Below, in pieces: positions 55,376 through 63,422 of a DNA stretch of 64,000 bases (position 1 is the stretch's first letter; every line of letters begins with the position of its first letter). A program made the position numbers and the translations under genes. A model generated the notes under the pieces. That model worked only from the letters and a program-made list of their open reading frames with translations. It searched no databases and had not been told where the DNA came from. This DNA comes from Chitinophagaceae bacterium (GTDB lineage Bacteria; Bacteroidota; Bacteroidia; Chitinophagales; Chitinophagaceae), in assembly GCA_016719015.1 (NCBI GenBank), contig JADKAZ010000001.1:682001-746000 (forward strand). The letters are read 5' to 3'.

Positions 55376-57508
55376 CTAACTCAACTCCAGTATTACTGTA
55401 ACGCCTTTTGCCAAAGCTGTTCCCGGGGCTACAGATTGCATTGTTATTTTTCCTCTTCCTCTCACGGCTACTTTTAATCCCATATTTTCCAACAGGTATA
55501 CCGCATCTTTTAATCCCATTCCTCTTACATTCGGCATCACCTGCTGTCGGACTGTTGCGGCCTTCATCACCGGTTGATAATTATTGGCATACACACTGGC
55601 CCAATTATTTTCTGCTACGGAATCTCTGTAAGCCATATTCATTGCTTTGAATACATTCTTTATATCTTTTGTAAAACCTGCATAGAAATACCCTGAGCTA
55701 TCTTTTGTGCCTGCATACCTAGAAGGATTTTTCTTCTCGACATACATCGCATACAATTTGGTAGCGATTTCTCGAAACACTGGCGCCGCCACTGTGCCAC
55801 CGTAGTGAGAGGCTGCATGTGGTTTGGTGCGGACAACAACTATACAAGTGAACTGAGGTTTATCCGCAGGAAAATATCCAACGAATGTGGCCTGGTACAC
55901 CCCATCTCCATATTTAATCGGACCATCAGATACATGTGCTGTTCCTGTTTTTCCTGCAACTGCAAAGGGCATACCCTTGAAAACACGGGTAGCTGTTCCA
56001 TCAATTACAGTTGCTTCCATAGAGGCTCTTGCTGCCTGAACTACATCGGGCTTGCAAAGTTTTTCTTCAAGTACAATGGGCTGAAGTTGTTTTGTAATAA
56101 GGCCATTACTCTGGATAGTATTTACCAGGTATGGTTTCATCATCTTGCCATTATTGGCAATTGCATTATATAAGGTAAGGGTATGTAAAGGGCTAACCTG
56201 TAATCCATAACCAAAACTCATCCACAACATATTTCCTTCGGCACTTCCTTTCTGGTTTAATGGTGCCATTGTTGGTTTGGGAACATCACTTAAATCAATC
56301 GGTGATCTTACATCCAGGTGGAACCGATGCAAATATTCTTTCAACTCCTCCGGTCTTTGAGCAAAAGCTTTGTAGGCGAGTTTACTCATTCCTACATTTG
56401 AGCTATGAGCAAAACATTCCTTTACTGTTAAAACAGCCCTTGGCGACCGTTCAGCATCAGTTACCATTTTACTTCCCACTTGTAAACGACCAGCACCACC
56501 CACCTCTACTTTATCATCAATTTTACTCGTTCCTTTTTCCAGTACAGATAATAAGGTTGCCAGCTTAATAGTGGAACCGGGCTCTGTAGCTCTTAATGCA
56601 TAATTATCATCCTCCCAATACGAACCATCCGGCCTGCGACCCAGATTCGCCATCGCTTTGATCTTTCCGGTATTGGTTTCCATAACAATGGCAGTACCAT
56701 AAGGTCCCTCACATTGCAGCATCATCCGCATCAGGGCAGTTTCTGCAATGTCCTGCATGTTTACATCTATTGTAGTATAGATATCTTTACCATTAACAGG
56801 CTCTGTCTCCGCACCTTCCACCGGTATCAATGTTCCCCCGGCAATACGGCGTACTAATCGCTGTCCATCTTTTCCACTTAAAACAGAATCATAACTTCTT
56901 TCCAATCCTACATTCTGCTTTTTATTTTTCTTATCTCCATCTTTAAATTCCCTGGCTAAACCAATGGTTCTATTTGCCAGCAAGCCGAATGGAGGTAATC
57001 TTTTACTGCTTGTTTGAATAATAATACCACTCTTATTTCTTCCCAACCTTGCTAAAGGAAAATCACGGAACGATTTATACTCATCAAAACTTAATTTTTT
57101 CTTCAACGGATAATATCTCGCATTTTCCTTAAATGCAAGCTGCAACTCTTTCTTATATTGAGTTGCGGTTTTATCGTTAAAGTAGTTTGCTAAAGAAATA
57201 GCAAAGGAGTCAACATTTTCATTAAAACGTTTTCCTTTCTTTTCTCTTAAACCATCTGCATTAAAATCAATGAAAACATCAAAAGTGGGAATTGAAGTAC
57301 TGAGCATTTGTCCGTCTTCACTGTAGATCGTTCCCCGTTCTGCATCTAGTGTAAGAAACTGCTGATGCAGGCTGTCACTCATGCTCCGCCAGTGATTTCC
57401 CTGGAACCGCTGAATGTAGAAAGCTCTGCCGAGGACAAGTACACTAATCAGTACTATGCCGATAAAGCTGAGGTAAACCCTCCATAATATGTCCCGTTTA
57501 ACGTCCAA
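55376..57508 (-). CDS. ftsI: Septal penicillin-binding protein (FtsI type) with PASTA domain
   Basis: Class B transpeptidase that cross-links septal peptidoglycan with FtsW. The 710 residues begin at a TTG (57508; no Met before the helix at about 11-30), followed by a pedestal domain (about 45-240) and the transpeptidase domain: nucleophile in GSTIK (after TEP), SSN in AHSSNVG, and KTG in AGKTGTAH. A single PASTA domain covers about 648-710 (MPNVRGMGLKDAVYLLENMGLK-like start). It is 138 nt after the ftsL-like gene. Confidence 0.95.
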   Translation of the reverse strand: MDVKRDILWRVYLSFIGIVLISVLVLGRAFYIQRFQGNHWRSMSDSLHQQFLTLDAERGTIYSEDGQMLSTSIPTFDVFIDFNADGLREKKGKRFNENVDSFAISLANYFNDKTATQYKKELQLAFKENARYYPLKKKLSFDEYKSFRDFPLARLGRNKSGIIIQTSSKRLPPFGLLANRTIGLAREFKDGDKKNKKQNVGLERSYDSVLSGKDGQRLVRRIAGGTLIPVEGAETEPVNGKDIYTTIDVNMQDIAETALMRMMLQCEGPYGTAIVMETNTGKIKAMANLGRRPDGSYWEDDNYALRATEPGSTIKLATLLSVLEKGTSKIDDKVEVGGAGRLQVGSKMVTDAERSPRAVLTVKECFAHSSNVGMSKLAYKAFAQRPEELKEYLHRFHLDVRSPIDLSDVPKPTMAPLNQKGSAEGNMLWMSFGYGLQVSPLHTLTLYNAIANNGKMMKPYLVNTIQSNGLITKQLQPIVLEEKLCKPDVVQAARASMEATVIDGTATRVFKGMPFAVAGKTGTAHVSDGPIKYGDGVYQATFVGYFPADKPQFTCIVVVRTKPHAASHYGGTVAAPVFREIATKLYAMYVEKKNPSRYAGTKDSSGYFYAGFTKDIKNVFKAMNMAYRDSVAENNWASVYANNYQPVMKAATVRQQVMPNVRGMGLKDAVYLLENMGLKVAVRGRGKITMQSVAPGTALAKGVTVILELS

Positions 57509-57633
57509 TGTCCGTTGTTAACCACCAGGTTTAGCCTGCCGGTTTGATTTAGTTGTTATTAGTTGTATTCGTCCACCTTTCTTTAGTCCGTTAGAAAGGA
57601 ATTTTTAGCCATCTTTCTGTTCGTATTCATCCT

Positions 57634-57660
57634 CTTCAGTTCCCCTTCAGGGGACTGAAG
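57634..57660. repeat. Hairpin repeat covering the ftsL stop codon
   Basis: CTTCAGTTCCCC and GGGGACTGAAG form a stem with one bulged base around TTCA. The repeat supplies the last residues (SVP) and the TGA stop of the ftsL-like gene. It has no T tract. Confidence 0.65.
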
Positions 57661-58000
57661 TACTATCTTTTAATACTACTGGTGATTCCGTTAGTTCTTT
57701 CAATCCCAAAGGCACTACCACTTTCACCAGTTCACTTTGTTTACTCTGGTACATCACTTTACTCTTAACCGCTATATACTCGTACTTCAGTTCTTTTACT
57801 TCTTTTGCTGTGCGGTTTATCTTCCTGATAGTCTTATCTGCATAATGACCATTAAAAATGTAAACCACTGCTAATGCTGTGAGGAACAAAAAGAACGGCA
57901 CCTGCTTTACGATAGACTGATAATTCAGCCACCGCTTCCATCCTGCCGAGGCAGAATTTGGTTTCAGGTCCCGTTCTTTTGGATTTTCTTGTTCCGTCAT
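57647..58000 (-). CDS. FtsL-like divisome protein
   Basis: 117 residues: a basic cytoplasmic N-terminus of about 34 residues, one membrane helix (about 35-52, VPFFLFLTALAVVYIFNG) and a coiled-coil-like periplasmic part (RKINRTAKEVKELKYEYI). Size, topology and position between rsmH and ftsI are those of FtsL, a partner of FtsQ and FtsI; sequence identity in this family is low, so the call rests on context. Its last codons run into a hairpin repeat at 57634-57660. Confidence 0.8.
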   Translation of the reverse strand: MTEQENPKERDLKPNSASAGWKRWLNYQSIVKQVPFFLFLTALAVVYIFNGHYADKTIRKINRTAKEVKELKYEYIAVKSKVMYQSKQSELVKVVVPLGLKELTESPVVLKDSTSVP

Positions 58001-58129
58001 AAAATGAGTTGTTAGCTCGTTGAATTTTGGTTTCTCACTTCTCCCATATTGACAGGAGGGTTGATTTCAAAGGATATAGATTTTCCAAATCTTTATCTTC
58101 TGGTATTACTGTTATGAATTCTAATTCTC

Positions 58130-59107
58130 TTAGGCCATCATCACTTTCTCCGCCACCCGCAGTTTAGCACTTCTAGACCTTGGGTTTCTCTTCATTTCAC
58201 TATCTGCCGGTACTAATGGCTTCTTTGTTATCACTTTTAATTCACTCACTTTTTCAGTATTGATAAAAGGATTTTCATCCGGCTCATCAAAAGAACCACG
58301 ACGAAAAAAATTCTTTACCAATCTATCTTCAAGGGAATGAAATGTAATAATGGCTACTCTTCCTCCGGGCTTTAACAAGGATGGGATTTGTTCCAGCATT
58401 TCTTTTAACGCACCTAATTCATCGTTCACCTCGATTCTCAATGCCTGGAAAACCTGGGCGAAGTACTTGTTGGGATTTCCTTTAACTATTTCCCGGACTG
58501 CATTCTTAAAACCATCAATCGTCTTGAGTGAGCTGGCACCCCGAACATCAACAATTTTTTTAGCTAATGTTTTAGAGTTAGTCACTTCACCATACTGTTC
58601 AAACAATTTGTGCAATCGTTGTTCTGTATAAGTGTTCACCACATCATAAGCAGTCAATGTTTGGCGTTGGTCCATCCGCATATCCAACTCAGCATTATAG
58701 CGAATTGAAAATCCTCTGTCTGCTTCATCAAACTGGTGGCTGCTCACTCCCAGGTCGGCCATGATGCCATCTACTGCTGTTACTCCCTCTAACCGTAGAA
58801 AACGTTGCAGATGTCTGAAATTTTGTGAAACAAAAATTAATCTTTCATCACCAGTCAGGTTTTGCCGGGCATCCGCATCATGATCAAAGACAATTAGCTT
58901 TCCATTGACACTCAGCTTTTCGAGAATCGCTTTAGAATGTCCCCCCCCCCCAAATGTGCAATCCACATAAATGCCATCGGGTTGAATGTTGAGAGCTTCT
59001 ATCGTTTCAGCAAGCAGAACAGGTATGTGATAGGTATCGGTTAATTCTTTAATTGGTTGATTAGTTTCTAAAGCTCCCGGTTTCCTTTTTTGTTTCTGGT
59101 TTCCCAT
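58130..59107 (-). CDS. rsmH: 16S rRNA (cytosine(1402)-N(4))-methyltransferase
   Basis: Methylates C1402 in the decoding centre of 16S rRNA. The 325 residues begin with a 27-residue extension (QKQKRKPGALETNQPIK), then YHIPVLLAETIEAL, the SAM loop VDCTFGGGGHSKAIL, DHDADA, and MADLGVSSHQFDEADRGFS. The C-terminal IITFHSLEDRLVKNFF is typical. The four glycines are encoded by a run of C on the plus strand at about 58939-58950 that keeps the frame. It starts 30 nt after mraZ. Confidence 0.96.
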   Translation of the reverse strand: MGNQKQKRKPGALETNQPIKELTDTYHIPVLLAETIEALNIQPDGIYVDCTFGGGGHSKAILEKLSVNGKLIVFDHDADARQNLTGDERLIFVSQNFRHLQRFLRLEGVTAVDGIMADLGVSSHQFDEADRGFSIRYNAELDMRMDQRQTLTAYDVVNTYTEQRLHKLFEQYGEVTNSKTLAKKIVDVRGASSLKTIDGFKNAVREIVKGNPNKYFAQVFQALRIEVNDELGALKEMLEQIPSLLKPGGRVAIITFHSLEDRLVKNFFRRGSFDEPDENPFINTEKVSELKVITKKPLVPADSEMKRNPRSRSAKLRVAEKVMMA

Positions 59108-59137
59108 AGCCTGATACCTAATTAACTATTTATCTAA

Positions 59138-59596
59138 TTAACCATCCTGTTTTCCGCCCAACACCTGGTTACCCAGGTCACTTAATGCATCCGAAGAAAT
59201 TGAATCAAAGAGCTGTTTGTACTTATTACTATCCCAGATTTCTATTTTATCTCCTGTTGCCATCAGCACTATGTCTTTCTCTAACCCCGCATAAACTTTC
59301 AAACTCGGGGGCAACAGTATCCTCCCTGCGGTATCCGGCTCCACATAAGTGGCTCCGTTCAGAAAGGCTCGTCTGAACTCCCTTTGTTTTGGGTCAAATT
59401 CGTTCAGCCCGGAAATTTTTGCAAAGAGCGGCTCCCAGGTCCTCATCGGGTAGAGAGCTAAACATTGTTCAAATCCCCTGTTGATAACATAACGACCAGT
59501 TTCCGCTTCCGGCAATTGCTTTTTGAACCCTGCCGGGAGGAGGAACCGCCCCTTGGCGTCCAAAGTAGCCTCGAATTCTCCGAGAAAGCCTGTCAT
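59138..59596 (-). CDS. mraZ: Transcriptional regulator / division protein MraZ
   Basis: First gene of the cluster and its repressor in other bacteria. The 152 residues contain two AbrB-like half domains, each with the D-x-x-GR motif (EATLDAKGRFLLPAGF at about 8-23 and VEPDTAGRILLPPSL at about 85-99). Candidate operator repeats containing GTGG lie upstream at 59641-59692. The gene ends at 59138, 30 nt before rsmH. Confidence 0.95.
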   Translation of the reverse strand: MTGFLGEFEATLDAKGRFLLPAGFKKQLPEAETGRYVINRGFEQCLALYPMRTWEPLFAKISGLNEFDPKQREFRRAFLNGATYVEPDTAGRILLPPSLKVYAGLEKDIVLMATGDKIEIWDSNKYKQLFDSISSDALSDLGNQVLGGKQDG

Positions 59597-59640
59597 TATC
59601 AGTTGATTGAGTCAAGTTTGTTTTAATTGACACAAAATAA

Positions 59641-59692
59641 CACTTTTTCCCACTTAACCACCAAATATTTTTGATTTTCTTTTATCCCCACC
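59641..59692 (-). promoter_or_regulatory. Candidate MraZ-binding repeats and dcw promoter
   Basis: On the minus strand GTGGGGA, then (further down) GTGGTTA, GTGGGAA and GTG, the last three spaced 8 and 10 nt apart, followed by TATTTTG near 59637. TTTG near 59668 could serve as -33. MraZ is known to bind direct repeats of TGGG/GTGG type upstream of mraZ. The spacing here is irregular, so this is a candidate only. The rest of the gap to queA shows AT-rich sequence. Confidence 0.4.
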
Positions 59693-59940
59693 TTTTTTTT
59701 GCCCGAAACACAATACTGTAAAGGGTTTGATAGAATGTTAACCGATTAAGAACTCTTTTTTACTGTATAGACTGTGAATTGCTGTGGATAAGCTGGGGAT
59801 AGAGTAAGTTGATAGAAAGTATGAAGTAGAGAGTTGATAAATAGATAAATGCTTCAATGAAAAGAGTCATTTATTCAGAAACCCATAAAAATAAACGATT
59901 GTATTTTCGCCCCTCACCAAATACAACAGTTTGTTGTATC

Positions 59941-61215
59941 ATGACAAATCCCAAGAATTTATCCATCAACGACTACACCTATTCTCTTCCCGAAGAGAGA
60001 ATTGCCAAGTATCCTTTAGCAGAAAGAGATGCTTCCAAATTGCTTATTTATAGAAAAGGAAAAATAGACGAAGATGTTTACAAAAATATTGCTGAACACA
60101 TCGCTGAAAATTCTTTACTTGTTTTTAATAACACCAAAGTTGTGGAAGCAAGATTACTCTTTCAAAAATTAACTGGTGGGGTAATCGAAATATTTTGTCT
60201 TGAACCACACGAACAATATGCTGACATAACCACTGCCATGTTGCAGAAAGAAAAAGTATGGTGGCAATGTTTGGTGGGTGGTGCTTCTAAATGGAAAGCA
60301 GGGCAAATCCTGGAAAAGAAAATTCAACAAGATGGACAGGAAATTATATTGTCTGCGAGGTATGTGGAGAAACGAAAGGAAACATTTGTCATAGAGCTTT
60401 CATGGACACCTTCAGCTTTAAGTTTTGCAGAAGTATTGCATTATACCGGTGCCATACCTTTGCCACCTTATATAAAAAGAGCCGTTGAAAAATCGGACCA
60501 GGAAAGATATCAAACTGTATATGCTCATTTTGATGGTTCAGTAGCTGCTCCAACTGCAGGTTTACATTTTACAGACCATATTTTTAATCACCTCAAAGAA
60601 AAAAATATTCAAACTGATTTCGTTACACTGCATGTTGGCGCCGGTACTTTTAAACCGGTGAAGAGTGAAACCATGCAGAAGCATGAAATGCATGCAGAGT
60701 TCATTGATGTCGCCAGAACGACGATAGAAAATATTATCGCCAATCTTAAGAACAACATCATTGCAGTTGGTACTACCTCACTCCGTACAATTGAAAGTTT
60801 ATACTGGCTGGGAGTGAAGTTGTCGACAGTCAACAGTCAACAGTCAACAGCAGTGTCTGATAATTCATTTAATCTTTCCCAATGGGAAGCTTATGAATTG
60901 AGTGGGAAATATATTCCTGCTAAAGATGCACTAAATGCTTTACTGAATTGTATGAATGAGAATAAACTGGAACGATTAGTTACAAAAACACAACTACTAA
61001 TTGCTCCGGGATATGATTTCAAAATTGTAAAAGGTTTGATTACCAACTTTCATCAGCCACAATCGACTTTACTTTTATTAGTGGCAGCATTAATCGGAGA
61101 TGATCTGCCTACCGGACAGGCTGGCTGGAGGAAAGTGTACGACCATGCCCTGCAAAACGATTTTCGCTTCTTAAGCTATGGAGATGGAAGTCTATTATGG
61201 AAAAACAATTCTTAA
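59941..61215 (+). CDS. queA: S-adenosylmethionine:tRNA ribosyltransferase-isomerase
   Basis: Makes epoxyqueuosine in the wobble position of certain tRNAs. From ATG 59941 the protein is 424 residues: YSLPEERIAKYPL near the start, the FNNTKVVEARL motif, the TAGLHFT motif (about 205), the LHVGAGTFKPV motif, and FLSYGDGSLLW near the end. An ATG at 59857 adds 28 residues unlike the family. Two repeat inserts are translated: LSTVNSQQSTAV (about 293-304, a heptamer array) and LPTGQAG (389-395) placed exactly between IGDD and WRKVYDHAL, a conserved stretch. It overlaps the kinase gene on the other strand by 4 nt. Confidence 0.96.
   Translation: MTNPKNLSINDYTYSLPEERIAKYPLAERDASKLLIYRKGKIDEDVYKNIAEHIAENSLLVFNNTKVVEARLLFQKLTGGVIEIFCLEPHEQYADITTAMLQKEKVWWQCLVGGASKWKAGQILEKKIQQDGQEIILSARYVEKRKETFVIELSWTPSALSFAEVLHYTGAIPLPPYIKRAVEKSDQERYQTVYAHFDGSVAAPTAGLHFTDHIFNHLKEKNIQTDFVTLHVGAGTFKPVKSETMQKHEMHAEFIDVARTTIENIIANLKNNIIAVGTTSLRTIESLYWLGVKLSTVNSQQSTAVSDNSFNLSQWEAYELSGKYIPAKDALNALLNCMNENKLERLVTKTQLLIAPGYDFKIVKGLITNFHQPQSTLLLLVAALIGDDLPTGQAGWRKVYDHALQNDFRFLSYGDGSLLWKNNS
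60820..60850. repeat. In-frame heptamer array in queA
   Basis: Three identical units CAGTCAA in a row (60827-60847), preceded by TTGTCGA and followed by CAG. The three units make 21 nt, which keeps the frame. Reverse complement units are TTGACTG, the GACTGTT type seen in uvrA. Confidence 0.85.
61105..61125. repeat. 21-nt insert in queA (LPTGQAG)
   Basis: CTGCCTACCGG then ACAGGCTGGC: an imperfect palindrome (GCCT, CCGG, AGGC) of exactly seven codons. The flanks IGDD and WRKVYDHAL join directly in related proteins, from recall of the family. Similar words (GCCTGCCGG) occur intergenically at about 57535. Confidence 0.75.
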
Positions 61216-62549
61216 GCTTTTTTCAATGGAAGGTCAACAGTGAAAGTACTGCCTTTGCCTAATGTACTTTCGGCTTTTATATCACCATCATGGGCTTCTA
61301 CCATTGTTTTTACATAACTGAGACCCAGGCCAAAGCCTTTTACATTGTGAACGTTTCCGGTATGAGCCCGGTAGAAGCGTTCAAATATCCTTTTAATGGT
61401 ATCCCGGTTCATTCCAATTCCGTTATCCTCCACTTTCATGGTAAAATATTTGCCGTTGGAGTGTGTCGTTAATTTTATAACCGGCGGCACATTTTCTTTT
61501 GCATATTTTACCGCATTATCCATAAGGTTATTGACAAGATTAGAGAAATGAACCTCATCAGCATTGATTAAATCATTCGGTGCATTCAGCAATAATTCAA
61601 TTTTTCCTTTTTTATCCTCCAGCTGCAGAATAAAATTATCGACCACATCATTAATTACTTCATGCACATGAACAGGCTTCAGGTTTAAATCAACCTCCTG
61701 CTTTTCTAACTGGGATGCTTTCAAAATTGTTTCCACCTGTCTGTTCATCCGCTGGTTTTCTTCTTTAATAATACCACTGAAATAACCAAGTTTAGTCCTA
61801 TCACTGATTACCTTTTCATTTCGCATGGCATCTACTGCCAGTGATATGGTGGCAATGGGTGTTTTGAACTCATGGGTCATATTATTTATAAAATCATTCT
61901 TTATTTCACCCAATTTTTTTTGCCGGAGCATTGTTCGAACGGTAAGATAGAAAGCTGCCAGGATAACTAATGTAAAAGCAATAGAGGTTATAATTCTCCA
62001 ACGAAGTGATTTTAATACAAAATTTTTTATATTCGGTATCACCACAATAAACGCTTCATCGGAGGAAAGATTTTCACCGGGGCTACCGCTGGGAGGAGTC
62101 AATAGGGTGATAATAGAAGTATTATGAAGGGAATCCTCATAAAAGGCAGCAAAACTTTCCGACTGTCTTGTAAAATAATTTTCTATCCCGTTTCTGTCAA
62201 AAGATGCGACACCAAACTCAAATTGAACATCCTTTAAATTATTTTCCAAAAAGGCTTTTTGCAATTTTCTTTTTATATCATCCACACTAAACTGTTGTCC
62301 GACTGAATAAGGCTTTAGAAAATCCAACGAAAAGTTGTCTTGTTTAATTTTTTTATTACCACCTGCAGCATAGCTTCCCTTGTGCTGTGCTAATTCCTCG
62401 GCCACCGTTTCTGCCGCCTTATTCACCCTTTCTTTAATCTGATCTTCCCTCAACAGTACCATATTTTGTATCCAGGATATCTGGATGAAGATGGTGCCAA
62501 TCAATGATAAGCTAACTAAAACTGTAATTATGGTAAAAATTCTTTTCAC
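61212..62549 (-). CDS. Membrane sensor histidine kinase
   Basis: 445 residues starting at a GTG (62549). Two membrane helices (about 7-27 and 184-206) enclose a periplasmic sensor domain of about 155 residues. There is no HAMP domain, as the HisKA domain follows closely, with His226 in NNMTHEFKTPIATI. The HATPase domain has NLVNNLMDNAVKYA (N box), VEDNGIGM (G1) and GFGLGLSYV (G2). The partner response regulator is not adjacent. It ends inside the last codons of the convergent queA gene. The signal is unknown. Confidence 0.93.
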   Translation of the reverse strand: MKRIFTIITVLVSLSLIGTIFIQISWIQNMVLLREDQIKERVNKAAETVAEELAQHKGSYAAGGNKKIKQDNFSLDFLKPYSVGQQFSVDDIKRKLQKAFLENNLKDVQFEFGVASFDRNGIENYFTRQSESFAAFYEDSLHNTSIITLLTPPSGSPGENLSSDEAFIVVIPNIKNFVLKSLRWRIITSIAFTLVILAAFYLTVRTMLRQKKLGEIKNDFINNMTHEFKTPIATISLAVDAMRNEKVISDRTKLGYFSGIIKEENQRMNRQVETILKASQLEKQEVDLNLKPVHVHEVINDVVDNFILQLEDKKGKIELLLNAPNDLINADEVHFSNLVNNLMDNAVKYAKENVPPVIKLTTHSNGKYFTMKVEDNGIGMNRDTIKRIFERFYRAHTGNVHNVKGFGLGLSYVKTMVEAHDGDIKAESTLGKGSTFTVDLPLKKA

Positions 62550-62595
62550 TTATTGTAACTATTTGCTGCGTAAGATAAAAAACCCTGCCAATCTA

Positions 62596-62603
62596 CAAAA
62601 ATA
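62596..62603 (-). promoter_or_regulatory. -7 box of the kinase gene
   Basis: TATTTTTG on the minus strand, 46 nt upstream of the GTG at 62549, matches TAnnTTTG. The nearest TTTG upstream is 27 nt away, longer than ideal. The rest of the 222-nt gap to the YqgE gene holds no other clear element. Confidence 0.45.
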
Positions 62604-62771
62604 CATTCCCTGTATCGGCTACCATACCGGCAAAAGGGTATTTAAGGTATTTTAACGGTGATTTATAACATACAAAGACAATCTAACCTTTCAGCCAGTC
62701 ATTATCTATGTCAACTGATAGTTATTTTGAACAGAAATTTTGAAAAAAGATTTTTCGCCTTAAATTGAAGC

Positions 62772-63323
62772 ATGATTGATCCTGCCTCCGGCATTTTGTT
62801 AATCGCTGACCCTTTTCTCAAAGACCCCAACTTTTTGAGAACGGTTGTTTTTTTGTGTGAACACAAAGAAGAAGGGAGCTTTGGATTTGTTTTGAACCGG
62901 CAATATGATAATACGCTGGACGAACTTATCCCTGAGCTGGAAGGGTATAAACTACCGGTCTATTATGGTGGACCAGTCCAGATTGATTCTATTCATTTTA
63001 TTCATCAATATCCCAATGAAATACCCGGCGGCCAGGAAGTCATTAAAGGTGTGTATTGGGGTGGTGATTTTGATGCTGTAGTCAACCTGATAAAAAATGA
63101 AACTATCGATCCCAATAAGATTCGTTTTTATATTGGTTACTCTGGCTGGGGAGAAGGGCAACTTGCTAACGAAATGACAGAAAAAACCTGGCTTACCGTA
63201 AAAGCAACCCGCAAATTAATTTTCCATACTAACTATGAAGAAATATGGAAAGACTCTTTGAAACACTTAGGCGGTGATTATGAAATGATGGTAAACTTTC
63301 CAATTGACCCACAGTTGAATTAA
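62772..63323 (+). CDS. YqgE/AlgH family protein
   Basis: 183 residues matching the YqgE/AlgH family, small cytoplasmic proteins of uncertain function, sometimes linked to transcription or stress. Motifs: GILLIADPFLKDPNFLRTVVFLCEH (7-31), GSFGFVLNR, VYYGGPVQ, and the C-terminal YIGYSGWGEGQLANEM with W in ENTWL-like position. Length is typical (about 185). It is followed after about 100 nt by the DUF4197 gene on the same strand. Confidence 0.93.
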   Translation: MIDPASGILLIADPFLKDPNFLRTVVFLCEHKEEGSFGFVLNRQYDNTLDELIPELEGYKLPVYYGGPVQIDSIHFIHQYPNEIPGGQEVIKGVYWGGDFDAVVNLIKNETIDPNKIRFYIGYSGWGEGQLANEMTEKTWLTVKATRKLIFHTNYEEIWKDSLKHLGGDYEMMVNFPIDPQLN

Positions 63324-63422
63324 AGCCAGTCCCGGAAAGTAATCAGGCAAATAATTCATCTGTATATTTTGATCTTACCGAACAACAAACTTTTCTTTCC
63401 CGAATATTCTAATTTTCTCATT

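Noticed and set aside
58937..58951. Run of about 12 C in rsmH as a possible frameshift
   Set aside because: The frame is kept and the run encodes the four glycines of the SAM-binding loop expected in this family.
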